Source: Saccoglossus kowalevskii (taxonomy: Eukaryota > Hemichordata > Enteropneusta > Harrimaniidae). From it: DNA of 19,870 bases. This document shows, piece after piece, positions 8,590 through 19,030 of the stretch. The stretch spans positions 140,680-160,549 of the forward strand of contig NW_003126386.1 of assembly GCF_000003605.2 (NCBI RefSeq), read 5' to 3'. The first letter of the stretch is position 1, and every line of letters begins with the position of its first letter. Both the position numbers and the translations under genes were made by a program. The notes under the pieces were generated by a model. It had not been told where the DNA came from. It saw only the letters and a program-made list of their open reading frames with translations, and ran no database searches.

Positions 8590-8960
8590 CGTATTGACAA
8601 AAGGGGGGGGATAACAACGATGGGGGGACTAAAGATAAAGCATGCGCTAAATTAAAAGTCATTATCAATGATTTTGAGTTGCAAGACGTCCGGAGAGTTA
8701 AACATTCATTTGTTAGGAGGTATAGCTGGAGAGGTGGAAGTCCGATTGTTCACAGTTGTTTAGATTATTAGATTTCTTCTGAGGAGCTCCAAGATTTGGT
8801 TGGGACATCTGATATTCTTGCTGCAATTAAATCTGACCATCACCCATGCAATTAAAAGTTTGGATCACTGTAAAAGGGGTGGGGTGCTGGAAAATGAACT
8901 CTTCTCTATTAAATTAAGAAGAGTATATTAACGCCTTGGAGCGGGAACAAATTATTGGCG
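8590..8960 (+). pseudogene. LINE endonuclease C-terminal remnant
   Basis: The frame reads ELQDVRRVKHSFVRRYSWRG, then a near-LDYW/LISSEL motif interrupted by TAG, then SDILAAIKSDHH. This is the final part of an L1-type endonuclease, with the SDH catalytic dyad near 8830-8842. The N-terminal half of the domain is not found, so the element is 5'-truncated or too decayed upstream. Confidence 0.75.
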
Positions 8961-8997
8961 AAAAAATTCTGGGATATCACGGATAAAATGGGAAATT

Positions 8998-9249
8998 ATG
9001 AAATACAAAATTAGACAATTCAGTCAAAAATATTCCAAAGAAATGGCTAAACTTAGGAGAGAAAGCGAATTAAACTTATATCGTGATCTAGAATTGTCAC
9101 TTAATTCCTCAAATGACAGTAATGACAGAAATCTCACGAAAAAGCATATAAGAAAACTTCGCAAGAATGACGACAGCACGATTACTGATCCAGGGGAAAT
9201 TCTTAATGAAGCCAAAATGTATTATACTGACCTTTACAAAGCACGAGAT
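8998..9249 (+). pseudogene. LINE ORF2 linker region remnant
   Basis: This open segment reads KYKIRQFSQKYSKEMAKLRR, then KKHIRKLRKNDDSTITDP and ILNEAKMYYTDLYKARD. It matches the region between endonuclease and polymerase in L1/Tx1 ORF2, shortened by an internal deletion. The open frame runs on to 9381, but from about 9250 it is LTR sequence and not LINE. Confidence 0.8.
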
Positions 9250-9256
9250 CCCTGCA

Positions 9257-9835
9257 TGTCCGTGTCATATCGCTCGTACGGACAGCCGTCATGGACTTGG
9301 TTAGGATTCCCACGGGTGGCGCTTGTATTGAAACAATATCAAGGGTATCTTCACATTGCTATCTACAAGCGTGGTTTCTAAAACAATATCCGTGTCGCTT
9401 TTAGCAAGTATGTGTTATATGGGCAGCTGACAGTATATGACATCACTTGTAACAATATAATTCGTAAAACATTGTCACCTGCGACAAATTTACACACGAT
9501 GTGGAGGTGCTAAAATCACTTTTGTAATTTGTATTCAATGTATTTTATTCAATGTATTTCGGGAAACTTATGCGGGTGTATTGAATCACTTTCCTATCAT
9601 AAAAGGTGTTCAATTTGGATCACGTGATTTAGCTTATAAAAAGACATGTTACTTGAGACTCAGGGAGACACATATATAGACTCAGGGAGACACACCGGAC
9701 CTGGTCCACTTGTTTGCTCTCTGGGCTTGGCCGTTGGGCCAACGCCCTGATACACCTTTTGTCTGATGTCACGACGCCGAATAAAGATCTCCGCTTCACA
9801 CCACCCCTGTTTACAGTCTCAGTTCTTCCCTGACA
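9257..9835 (+). mobile_element. Probable solo LTR inserted in the LINE
   Basis: A 579 nt block interrupts the LINE reading between KARD and the resumed frame near 9860. It begins TGTC and ends GACA, has a TATAAAAA box at 9635-9642, a duplicated 16-mer (9657-9672 and 9679-9694) near the expected start site, and AATAAA at 9780-9785 about 50 nt before its end. That order (promoter, short R, polyA signal) is that of an LTR, probably Gypsy-type. No internal genes or second LTR are present. The flanks do not show a clean 5 bp target duplication, so exact ends may be off by a few bases. Confidence 0.65.
9657..9694 (+). repeat. Direct repeat in LTR near predicted start site
   Basis: GACTCAGGGAGACACA occurs twice, at 9657-9672 and 9679-9694, 22 nt apart, just downstream of the TATA box of the LTR. 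Confidence 0.9.
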
Positions 9836-9854
9836 TCCGAATAACTTAATGTCT

Positions 9855-10183
9855 AATTATAAAATCGGACTGCGATCTATGCGACGGCAAACTGTCCATT
9901 CAGGAGTGTTTTGTGCACTTAAAGAATTGCCCTAATTCGCTCTGTTGATTATAAAATAGGATCGAAGGCTTTGGCAAAACGGATATCCAAGGTTCCACCT
10001 CACATTATTCATGAGAACCAGACTGCCTACGTTCAGGGGGAAACGATTCGTACTATTGTGGACGTTTTAGACCACACCAAATGTAATAACATCCCCGGCG
10101 TTCTTTTATGCATAGATTTCCAGAAGGCGTTCGATTCGATTAATTGTTTGTTTGTTTTTAAATCTGGCGCTCGAGAAATTTAA
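9855..10183 (+). pseudogene. LINE RT finger region remnant
   Basis: A short piece reading DLCDGKLSIQECFVHLK (about 9875-9925) precedes VDYKIGSKALAKRISK and HENQTAYVQG, then LLCIDFQKAFDSIN (about 10105-10143), which holds the first catalytic Asp of the palm. The usual PGxDG segment between the first two is missing, and the frame is lost after FDSIN. An intact version would be the polymerase of an L1/Tx1 element. Confidence 0.8.
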
Positions 10184-10213
10184 TTTTGGTCCATCCTTCA
10201 TTAACTGGGTCAG

Positions 10214-10459
10214 ATGTATATAAAAAAAAATTCTAGTTGCATTATGAACATTGGGGTTAACTCTGGTTATTTTAATATCAATAGAGGCACTAGGCAAGGA
10301 GATCCATTATCGTACTACCTATTTTTGATCACAGTCGAACTTATGGCGATTGCAATTAGAAATGACAATGACATTAAAGGTATTCATATTCACAATGATG
10401 TAATCAAATTGGCGCAATATGCGGATGATACCACTGCCCTCTTGCATGATCTAAATTAG
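10214..10459 (+). pseudogene. LINE RT palm remnant with YADD box
   Basis: An 81-codon open segment: SCIMNIGVNSGYFNINRG, then TRQGDPLSYYLFLITVELMA and LAQYADDTTALL. TRQGDP and YADD are canonical polymerase motifs. An in-frame TAG at 10457-10459 ends it, where L1/Tx1 polymerases normally continue into LKINNDKTEA, still readable after the stop (about 10508-10540). Confidence 0.85.
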
Positions 10460-10624
10460 GCCAAATTAGGTCAATTTCCGTTAAAATGCTTTGGAAAAAT
10501 GTCTGGTCTTAAAATTAATAATGACAAAACCGAAGCTATGCGGATTGGGCCACTTCGTCACTTACCTGTAGGTAAGACAAACCATTGGATATTAAATGGC
10601 CTGACACGCCTACCAAGATACTAG

Positions 10625-10626
<2 letters not shown>

Positions 10627-10672
<46 letters not shown>
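10627..10672. repeat. (AT)23 microsatellite
   Basis: A perfect alternating AT tract of 46 nt inside the decayed LINE. It probably expanded from the ILGI-coding segment (ATA/TAT codons) of the element. Confidence 0.95.
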
Positions 10673-10674
<2 letters not shown>

Positions 10675-10688
10675 TACGATCAAATGAA

Positions 10689-11311
10689 TTGAATTTACAA
10701 AAAAGAATCGTAGAAGCTGCTGTTTGTTTTAATATTTGGAGATCAAGAAACCTCACGCTTCTAGGAAGAATACAAATTGCCAAAACTTATATTATTGCCA
10801 AAACTTATATTGTCTCTATATTCTTGTTCCTCGCCGCCAATTTATTACATGTCCCAAACAATTATGTCAAACAAATGAAAAGCATTATTTACCGTTTCAT
10901 TTGGGATAACAAAAACGAAAAGTTGCGTATATATATATATTAAATCTGAATCTTGATGGGGGTGGTTTAAGAGCTCCGCACTTGCCAACTATGATTGTAT
11001 CATCACAAATCATGTGGTTGAAACGACACTTAGTGGCTTACCAGGATTGTTCATATCTCCACAATTATATCCATAAATATGGTGGTTTACAACTATTTTT
11101 ATTATGTAATTATGATGTTAAATATTATAAGGACCTACCAATTTATTATACAAAAATGTTATTTTCCTGGTCAAAAGCAAATTCCGGTAGCGAGTCTTGC
11201 TTTATATGGAACAAAAGAAATGTACTTATTAATAATAAGCCAATTTTCAACAGAAACATGATGCAAGCTGGAATATGGTATTTTCAAGATCTGACATTAA
11301 TGGTGTTGTAG
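10689..11311 (+). pseudogene. LINE RT thumb/connection remnant
   Basis: Readable pieces are RSRNLTLLGRIQIAKTYI and YRFIWDNKNEKL (to 10943), then LDGGGL and SQIMWLKRHL (to 11311), typical of the region after the palm in L1/Tx1 ORF2. An 18-nt perfect tandem duplication (10776-10793 and 10794-10811) repeats the AKTYI codons. Stops at 10941-10943 and 11309-11311 break the frame. Confidence 0.75.
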
Positions 11312-11443
11312 TTCCTTTAGAAATATGGGTACAAAGAGGAGTTAAATTTAATAATTTGTGGCTTTGGGTTGCATTGATCAATATAGCAAAACCCCCCAAA
11401 AAATCTGCAGGCTAATGATCGAAAAAGTATTCAAAAAACATCT

Positions 11444-12070
11444 ATGCATTCAAATAAAATTTACTGGAAACTTCTGAAACAAAGATATCCTAATTCTAGT
11501 GGTAGCATCTGTAGCTATCTTGAAAATAAAAATATTAACTGGGATGAAATATTTCAGCTTCCACATGTAGTGGCAATAGATTCATACACGAAGGTAATCC
11601 AGTATAAAATTCTGCACAATTTTCTTGCTACCAATTATTGGTTACACAAATGGAAAATTAAAGATAGTGATAAGTGCAGTTTTTGCAATGTGCACAGTGA
11701 AACTGTTTTTCATATATTCTGTGATTGCACCCCTGTAACATTGTTTTGGGCAGGTTCCGATGAATGGTGGAACAAAACTAGTAACATGCATTTACAGTTG
11801 ACAAATGATATTATCATTACTGGATCCTCCTATCTTTAGAATATTTTGAATTACATTATAATCATTGCAAAACAATTTATATATGATTGTAGACAAGACA
11901 GAAAAGAATCCTCATTCAGACTATTCATTTGTAAAATTAAAAAAGTGTTCAATTTAGGAAAACGTCTTGACAGATTCAATGACAAAAGTGCCCTATTCAG
12001 AAACCGATGCTGTTGGCAAACAACATTGGCTGTTTTTGTACTTGTCTATATAAATTTATTCGTTGAATAA
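11444..12070 (+). pseudogene. LINE ORF2 C-terminus with Cys/His knuckle (copy B)
   Basis: The segment reads HSNKIYWKLLKQRYP, then KVIQYKILHNFLATNYWLHK, then the knuckle CSFCNVHSETVFHIFCDC and LFW. This is the zf-RVT C-terminus of L1/Tx1-like elements. A TAG at 11837-11839 splits it where copy A has CAG, and the frame then stays open to the TAA at 12068-12070. Copy A carries different lesions, so the two copies decayed independently after duplication. Confidence 0.85.
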
Positions 12071-12213
12071 AAAAAAAGTCTTATGCAACGGATGTTAAAG
12101 ATCTGTTAGTTGCGCCGAGCTGTTTGACGATCTGTGTATACCTTTTGAACCCTCACTTTGGGAATCATGTCTCCCATGTTATCACTTTCGTACGAGCTGA
12201 CGAATAAATAAAA

Positions 12214-13161
12214 TCTGTTCATAATCTATTCATATTACCTTTTGGCGTGTATATCACTGTATTATTGAAACACATAAAAAGTGTGCATATCAGAAAAGAT
12301 CTAGAAAAATACGTTTTAGTAAAGTTATGTTTGTTGGAAAGACAGAATAGTTTATATTTTGGCATGGCGGTTCTTTATGTTGTTGCAAAAAGGCAAACTG
12401 ATTTAACACTCTGATAACACAGGGCACCGTTCATATCATGTAGCAATATACCAAAATAAAGATTTGAAAACGTTAATATAATTCGACCATATAAACCTCT
12501 CGTTTCAGTTTTAATTTCAGTGAAATTTTTAAGTATTTATAAAGATGAAGGAAATTTCCGTTGTTGTACATTGTGTGCTCACATGAAACTCGTAGGCGTG
12601 CTGAATAACGACATTGGTGATTTAAAGTTAAAGATATGCAAATGCACATTCAATTAAGGGTGATGATATTGAACAACTTGACATTTGTTTGGCAATCTTT
12701 GAGATAAGTTGATAACTGAGATATTTCAGTTCATAATGACGTCATTATTTATATTTTTAAAAAATCAAATTTGTATGCAAATTATTCATGAAAATGTCAA
12801 AATGAACATATAAAGTTTTAAAATAGCTTTTGATAAATGGTATAATGATAAATTCTACCCGACTAATACAAATAATGTGACCTTTGGTATTTATTTTTTT
12901 CCATGGTATTGTCTTTTTTTACCTTTGTTTGACTGAGAAATATTCTCGCTATTGTGTGCATATGTGAATATATATGTGGTTCAATATAATGTTTTCCCAG
13001 ACACCTTTTGGTGGCCATTTTTGATTGAAACTCACATGGTACTCGTCAGCCTCTTTTCTATAATGTGATTTTATTGTTTGGATGTACATACATTTATTCG
13101 CCAATTATAATATTAATATTTTGTAGTAAATAGCTGCTATATTTTTCTGTTTCCTTTGTAG
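12214..13161 (+). other. 3' part of predicted intron of paralogue B
   Basis: Non-coding, matches 605-1553. It ends in a pyrimidine-rich run and acceptor AG (13160-13161). It contains the upstream TTTATAAAGATGAAG motif at 12536-12550. Confidence 0.6.
12536..12550 (+). repeat. TTTATAAAGATGAAG direct repeat, upstream member, copy B
   Basis: Same 15-mer as 928-942, 2552-2566 and 14169-14183. It precedes the copy B exon. Confidence 0.7.
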
Positions 13162-13181
13162 ATTTCATAGTTACTCGTGTG

Positions 13182-13447
13182 ATGGAGACTGAAAAGCCTA
13201 GATGGATAGGAGATGGTTATTTGGTTAGAAAGTGTTATTGTTGTAGAAGCGATTTTTCAAAATGTTGTAATATATTCATTTCAACAATTGGTGCGAGTGT
13301 TATGACCACTCCCCTCTTCGTCTTTTTATGGGATCACATTGTAGTAGGAGGAATTCTCATTCCCTTTCTTTGTATTATAACATGTGTGAATATTGTGTGT
13401 GCAAGTTTATGTTTAATAGATAAATGCGTGTGTGAAAAAGGCTCGAT

Positions 13448-13481
<34 letters not shown>

Positions 13482-13772
13482 GCAGTTCCAAATGATGACA
13501 ACGAAGATGCTGAACCAAAAACGGATGTACAAACAACGGTAATTTATGTCATTAAACCCTGGCAACCAATGCCATCATTAGAACAGCTGCCGGGGCAACC
13601 AATGCCTTCATTTGGGCAGCAGCCCGATATGACTGATATATCAACGACATTAGAATCGTCGTCACATGACTTGGCACAAAGTTACTCATTACTAGGATGC
13701 CAATCGACAGCCAGTACCGTTGACTGTCCTCTGTTGTCTTTGGCTATACCTCCTCCCATGACATCAGGGTAA
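13182..13772 (+). CDS. Unrecognised two-TM, poly-Thr, Pro/Gln-tail protein (paralogue B)
   Basis: Paralogue of 1574-2161, family not recognised. ATG 13182 follows acceptor AG 13161 and would be the first ATG of an mRNA spliced from the exon at 7955-8154. The product is 196 residues: an N-terminus nearly identical to A (PRWIGDGYLVRKCYCC); two hydrophobic segments at about 29-49 and 57-79, quite different in sequence from A; KCVCEKG; 11 Thr; AVPNDDNED; then the conserved tail with KPWQPMPSLEQL and QPMPSFGQQPDM. The Cys pattern before helix 1 is altered (CYCC, then Ser and Phe replacing two Cys of A, with a new CC two residues further). Basic residues on both sides suggest both termini in the cytosol. 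It stops at TAA 13770-13772, overlapping a weak GT donor (13769). Membrane location is firm from hydrophobicity; role unknown. Confidence 0.75.
13449..13481 (+). repeat. (ACA)11 microsatellite encoding poly-Thr
   Basis: Eleven in-frame ACA codons, the same number as in paralogue A (1844-1876), followed by GCA. Confidence 0.95.
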
Positions 13773-14665
13773 TTCAGCTGCCATGTAGTGTAAACATTCG
13801 TTCAGTGCATACTAGTACTTGATTTGCAGATATGATCAAAGAAGGATAAATAGTTGATATACGCCAATAGTGACTCAAAGTTCATATACATACACGTGAT
13901 ACTGGTTTGGAGAAAATGGTAACTCGTTTAAACGGTTCAATTTCAAGCAATTAAGCATCAAGTCATCCGGAAACCAGTTATCATGGAGTCATTACAATGT
14001 GATTAGTCATTGAACAAATAAATGCGGCTCTGAACATTATTTCTTTGTGATGTGAAATCTCAGCGCAACAACGGCATTCACTCCATTTTAATAAATATTT
14101 ATAATTCAAACTGATCTATCGACCTTTGATCAGGTGTTTAATTCAACTGCTATTGGAAATTATAAATGTTTATAAAGATGAAGAGAAAGTCTTTATTGCA
14201 TTGGGAGTGTTGATTTATACGTATTGACATTATAAATATTGTATTTGATTTTTATCACGTACAAGTAGACCATAGAAAACCTTTGTGTACATTAATAATA
14301 ATCTGGACGACTATTAAAGTACGATTACACATAACTTACTCTTTAACAGTCATAAGACTTCATGTGTTAAGTTTCCATGAACAATCTTGTATTTTGACTC
14401 AATTGTAACTCAACCTATAATATATGCTACAATAGTTTAGGTGTTTTATTCCACATAGAACTTTCACTTACACCAGTAAATTTTAAACACCAGTGATTTT
14501 AAACAATTTCTTGTGCGATTTTCTGTAATTTCTTCGAAAGTTTTTTATATATTATATATTTTTCAAAATCCTCCAAAAAACTACAAGATTCAGTATCTTC
14601 ATACATGTGATTTAAAGGTTTGTTTTGACTGCTGTTGAATGTGGTATTGGATGAAATATTAATTC
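13773..14665 (+). other. Non-coding 3' flank of paralogue B, duplicated
   Basis: Matches 2162-3125 with indels. It contains AATAAA at 14017-14022, about 245 nt after the stop, a candidate polyadenylation signal not preserved in copy A (AATACA). It also contains the downstream TTTATAAAGATGAAG motif at 14169-14183. Confidence 0.5.
14169..14183 (+). repeat. TTTATAAAGATGAAG direct repeat, downstream member, copy B
   Basis: Fourth copy of the 15-mer; with 12536-12550 it brackets the copy B exon at about 1.63 kb, as in copy A. Confidence 0.7.
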
Positions 14666-16549
14666 CGTAGAAATTAAACGAAAACTTTAGTCTATTGTCT
14701 TCCCACTTAAGGCATGATTATGAAGCTTCATAATAAAAAGTTACTGTTCATTAAATGTTTCTGTGATTTCTTTCAAGAATAGTTTAGCAGGCACACAACT
14801 TGAAAATGAATTTACACTGATTGAACGGGAGGGAAAGGGTGATAGTTCAAAAAATGAAAGTATACTGAATGAGCGGTAAAACTCCCATGAAATATATAAT
14901 TGTTATTAAATTCCATTAGGAAGGGCCGATGTGGAAATGAGTGGTGGATGCAAAGTGAGATACTGAAATGACACTGTAAATCACAAACTGGTTCGTTTGC
15001 AGGGCGATTTGTGAATAAAGAGCTTATCTCAAGAGTGTGCCATAGTGATGGCTTACTTCACTGAGAGAGGTTGACGCACTTATCAATGGCAGCTTCTCAA
15101 TGACATTGGCTGCCACGTTTTGGTGGCCGAATGTGGTCTTAGAAGCAAAGACAAAACAGAAAATTATTCTTCTCAGCTCGCAGAGCTGTATAGAGATAAG
15201 CATGTGCTACACAGTACTACTACACACGATTACATTTAGAATTATTCATCAGCAAATTTAGATCTGATTCAAACTATTAATGAGTTGGCCCAAAGAACAG
15301 CATATAGACCAATACCACCAGGGAAAATCCAATACTAATTTAATTATCAATTATAAGAATGCTTAGCAAAAATATCTTGTAGGTCATTGTTACATATAAT
15401 TTATTTTAAACGAAAGGTAATAGGCATACACTATTAATAGTGCAGTGTTGTCCACTGGATCATTGAAATATTACCTATGTTGGCCCAAAGCACACCTTTC
15501 TGGCGTTTGAACTACTAGTAAAGAAAATACGATAGTTCATACACGATCCTTAAAATATGATTATTTGCTAATTATAGGGCACACTTCTGTCATGTACACA
15601 AGAGCCTGCAAGACACATATGTTGTTTACATAAGTGCATGCACTACTATTAGAGCAAATACGGTAGCGTTTGTCTGAATAATTAATATGTGACTTATGTG
15701 ACCTAATTTATGCCTTACACATACATTCCATTCATAGTGTCACTAACACTATATCTGGGCTTCCAAGGGTAAAATAGTAGCCATGATAATGAATATGTAC
15801 TAATTTTCTTAGCCAGTAGTTTTCAATTCATGTAGCAAATTGTAATATGTCATTGTAACATTCTGATATAAATCTAACCTTCTGTGAGATGATCATTTCC
15901 GAAGCATGAATATTCGTTTGAAATTGATCTAGCCATTGGTGACAAATCATAACATAATTTGTTTAAGCCAAATCTAAATGTAAATCCCCATAGGTGACTA
16001 TCAAATGTTTTGCGGATGCCCAGCAAATATTGTATTGTATACTGAATCACTAAAACATGTCTTTCGGCCTAAAACACATACAAGTCATACATGAGGCAGT
16101 TATTACATTATCAATTAAAATCATTATTATTGAAAACAGTTCTTACAAGTTGCCAATGTAAAAATGTTATTGAACTCCCCAAATAGAACTGAAAACACAC
16201 ATAGGAATACATATCGGTAAAACTTACCAATGTAAAGAATTTGACAACCTAATTAAACCATAGACACATACACACATTGATTGAAACCATCATACATCAT
16301 TTCATGCTTTTCAACTACTCCAATAGAACCAAATAACAGAATAAAATTATTGTGATGCCTGCGAGCAAGGCATCAAATAAAACATAACCTTGACCTGTAT
16401 TTTCTCAACCCCATTGTTTTGCTTCGCTTTCAGACGAAATCGCTGCTCTCTCAATAAAGTTTAGTGCTTTGCATCGCCACATGAAATTGTTGTTTTATCC
16501 TCTTGGCAACATGAGAAAATGTGGGCAGTCCTTCAGCTCTTATTCCGCA
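14666..16549. other. Gene-free AT-rich stretch
   Basis: No convincing gene on either strand. A 54-codon stop-free run at 15075-15236 has no recognisable motif. A perfect 8-bp stem with a 7-nt loop (TGATGCCT at 16353-16360, AGGCATCA at 16368-16375) is the clearest small structure. Confidence 0.4.
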
Positions 16550-17560
16550 GTCCGTACAGTTTTGGGAACATGAATTGAATCTAATATCTTTGTTTGACTG
16601 TAGGAGAAGCATTATACAAAATTAACTAGTTTAAAGTTCAGCCAATTTGATGTTGCAGGGGTATTCATTGGATTTTTAGTCTTCATTGTGAAGAAGTTCT
16701 CCTGTGATATTTTTTTCTATGATAAACTCTTTGTATTTAACAATAATCAGTCGATGCATTCAAGTATTTCTTGAAACTTTCATGAATCTATTTATCAACC
16801 TTAATTTATACGGTTGGGCAAGAAAATATATTTATAAGGCATATATATTCGTTGAGTTTTTATGTGGCGCATCTGGTGTCTTGTATCATTTTTTATATAT
16901 GGTATGCAATGAGTAAAACCTCTAATGGTAAACGGTGTCCGTGAACGGCAATTGTTTATGCAAATGAGCAAGGACGCTCTACTATTCTTGAATAAACGCT
17001 CACAAGTAACGAAATAAACTTTCAGAAGATGTGAAACGGATATATGGGATGAATATGCATAAAGTGGAATACTATATTCCTAATAACAGACTGACAACAC
17101 TGCACAGCATAGTAATATGTTAGAAGTTGGATAACACAGTGAACAACTTAAACACATTGTGGTATGATATATATATAAACAGCTGTTTAGGAGAAATCTC
17201 ACTGCTGTTTGGGGAATATAAATTGAATTTAAGATCATTTCCCCTGATTTACTGTAGGAGGAACATTGTTTAGTGATTAATCATTGCGAAAAATGTCCCA
17301 TGTGACCCTTTACCTTCGCAAATATATCAGTGGCCCTTTCTTTTCGTGACCTGAATATAGTTTTTGTATTCAACCTTGTATAACAATAGGCAGTCCATCC
17401 CTTCAAGTATTTATTGAGACTTTTATGAATCTGTATTTATCTACCAATGAAGAAAATAATGCACGATGCAATGCATATTCACAGGATTTCCGTGTGGTGT
17501 TTCTAGCTTATCGTATAGTCTTTTATAAATGGTATGCCATGAGTAAAAACCCTTTCAAAA
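16550..17560 (+). repeat. Diverged direct repeat, two units of about 0.4 kb
   Basis: Segments 16550-16920 and 17190-17560 share several blocks in the same order. These are a TTTTGGGAA/TTTGGGGAA start, ACTGTAGGAG, TTCAAGTATTT, ACTTTCATGAATCT (ACTTTTATGAATCT in unit two), and TGGTATGC-ATGAGTAAAA at the end. Spacing is about 640 nt. Reading frames are not conserved between units, so this is a non-coding duplication or repeat element, and the short open frames in it are not treated as genes. Confidence 0.6.
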
Positions 17561-17667
17561 GTGAAAATGTCAATTTTACGCATGTAACATTTTATGATTT
17601 AAGAAGTGCCTGTCAATGTACTCGGTTCAGAAATAATTGGCCACAATTGAGAATGGAGAATGTTTAG

Positions 17668-18169
17668 AACATTTTAGGATTGTTCAATATGGCAAGGATA
17701 TCTCAATATCTAAAAGTTTTGTTTGGAGATCGTAATAAACTTCTTATTTGGGTAGTGTGAAAACACAAGCATAATACTTTTTAAATCAAACCATTGCTTA
17801 GAAATGTAGTTTACAATATAATAACTATTTATTAATACCGGGTTAATATAATGAAAACATTGTCTCACAAAACAATTATAGCATTAGACAACCTAAGTAC
17901 AATTACTAGCCCTTAAATAGGCCATGATTCATAAGCAGGTTGGCTTTTATTTGGGAGAGCCAATGAAATATTTATAAATGGTATATTCTAACTGCCCATT
18001 GTCATACATGGCTATTTGACTTCAAGTAAACCCTGGTTAATTAAATATCTCAAACTTCCTCACCATTTAATGTGAAACTTGACAAAGACAATTTTCTCAC
18101 ATACTAGTACTAAATGTTATGACTACAACTTCACATATGCTTCACATATTGATAACAATCTTGCTACGT
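17668..18169. other. Gene-free stretch
   Basis: Nothing recognisable is seen here apart from possible highly decayed continuation of the minus-strand LINE next to it. Confidence 0.3.
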
Positions 18170-19030
18170 GTTTTACTAATGGTCGTCAGCATACATAATG
18201 TGTTTAATAAGAGTGTCATGAAGGCAGTTATTTGAGTAAGACAGTTTCACGAGTTTTAATAAATTTATTTGCGTCTTTTGTTTTCTTGCGGAAATCAAAC
18301 AGAGGACCTTGCATGGTTTTCTCTGCAGCATATAATTTCTCCCACAAGACCCTTGATACGTTGTACAAATCAACTACATACCCGAACCAGCCAGGTTTGG
18401 AACTATATTTCCATGACCTCGTCTGTGAAAACATAACAGCAACACAACGGCACCATTAAGACATACAAATATCATCATAAAACATTTCAACACACTCTAT
18501 GTTATCACCGGTGTTACAATGAATAACTTTGCAGCTTAGCGATTTAGAGATTTTCACTTTTACTTTCACAGTAATTCATAATTTCAGGCAAATTCTCTCA
18601 GTGTGGTTTACGGGAAATATTATTGTTCTGACAAATGGTGTGGTGTTCAACATCAGAAATAGCAAATATATTGTTATCAATAATATCAAGACAATCATAA
18701 CTGGTAACTGCCTGATCCAGCCATGATTTACTATCCCATGACTCGTTCGCGTACTAAGTATAAGAACCCGATTGCAATAGCAGCAAACACAATTAACAAC
18801 ACGTATTCATCACATACACACACAAAACGTACCATATGTTTAGCAAACAGTGAATTATTCATATTACCAAGGTAATTGTAGTCACCCACGATAACGTAAC
18901 AGCTAGTATTTTGCTCATCTAAAGTGGATTTGATTGCTCCCATTTTATCTAACTGCCCCCATTTTCTGGGCTTCGATACAGTAAGTAAATATTAAAAATA
19001 AAACATGTTTTTTATTTTAACCTCTATGGA
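18170..19030 (-). pseudogene. Internally deleted LINE remnant: endonuclease, linker and RT box (minus strand)
   Basis: Read on the minus strand, NIYLLYRSPEN (about 18965-19000) leads after a frame change to KSTLDEQNTSCYVIVGDYN (about 18870-18930), where GDYN is an endonuclease active-site motif. The frame is then lost. At 18434-18228 comes SSKPGWFGYVVDLYNVSR, then MQGPLFDFRKKTKDANKF, the linker signature of CR1/RTE-type elements (PGW, then a G-P-L-F segment, then basic KF). Finally HIMYADDH at about 18176-18200 looks like the polymerase YADD box, brought close by deletion of the intervening roughly 0.5 kb. It differs in sequence from the element at 4195-6930. The YADD piece is the least certain part. 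Confidence 0.7.

Larger units (their letters stand above)
8590..12213 (+). mobile_element. Degraded L1/Tx1-like LINE (copy B), interrupted by a solo LTR
   Basis: Remnants of endonuclease C-terminus, linker, reverse transcriptase and Cys/His C-terminus lie in order on the plus strand, followed by a 3' UTR ending in AATAAATAAAAT near 12203-12213. An LTR (9257-9835) and an (AT)23 tract (10627-10672) interrupt it. Its 3' 590 nt correspond to 1-569, so the insertion predates the segmental duplication. It lies in sense orientation within the predicted intron of paralogue B. Confidence 0.85.
11628..14665 (+). repeat. Tandem segmental duplication, copy B
   Basis: Collinear with 1-3125 (see copy A). 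The repeat period is about 11.6 kb, so each unit probably contains promoter, first exon, LINE-bearing intron and coding exon. Homology ends near the shared GTTGAATGTGGTAT at about 14634-14650. About 70 nt of copy A (near 3009-3080) are missing just before that end. Confidence 0.9.

Noticed and set aside
9250-9381. C-terminal extension of the LINE linker reading frame
   Set aside because: These codons come from the inserted LTR and have no LINE-like sequence.
15075-15236. 54-codon stop-free run containing LAELYRDKHVL
   Set aside because: No start, short, flanked by stops and not matching a known family by eye.
16353-16375. 8-bp hairpin TGATGCCT...AGGCATCA as a terminator or histone-like stem-loop
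   Set aside because: No gene adjoins it and the sequence does not match the histone stem-loop; may be chance.
16704-16916. 70-codon hydrophobic open frame
   Set aside because: The frame is not conserved in the related unit at 17190-17560; AT-rich DNA readily gives hydrophobic codons.
17425-17667. 80-codon open frame
   Set aside because: Lies partly in the second repeat unit, with no conserved frame and no motif recognised.
18232-18459. 75-codon open frame on the plus strand
   Set aside because: Antisense of the LINE linker signature on the minus strand, which is the meaningful reading.
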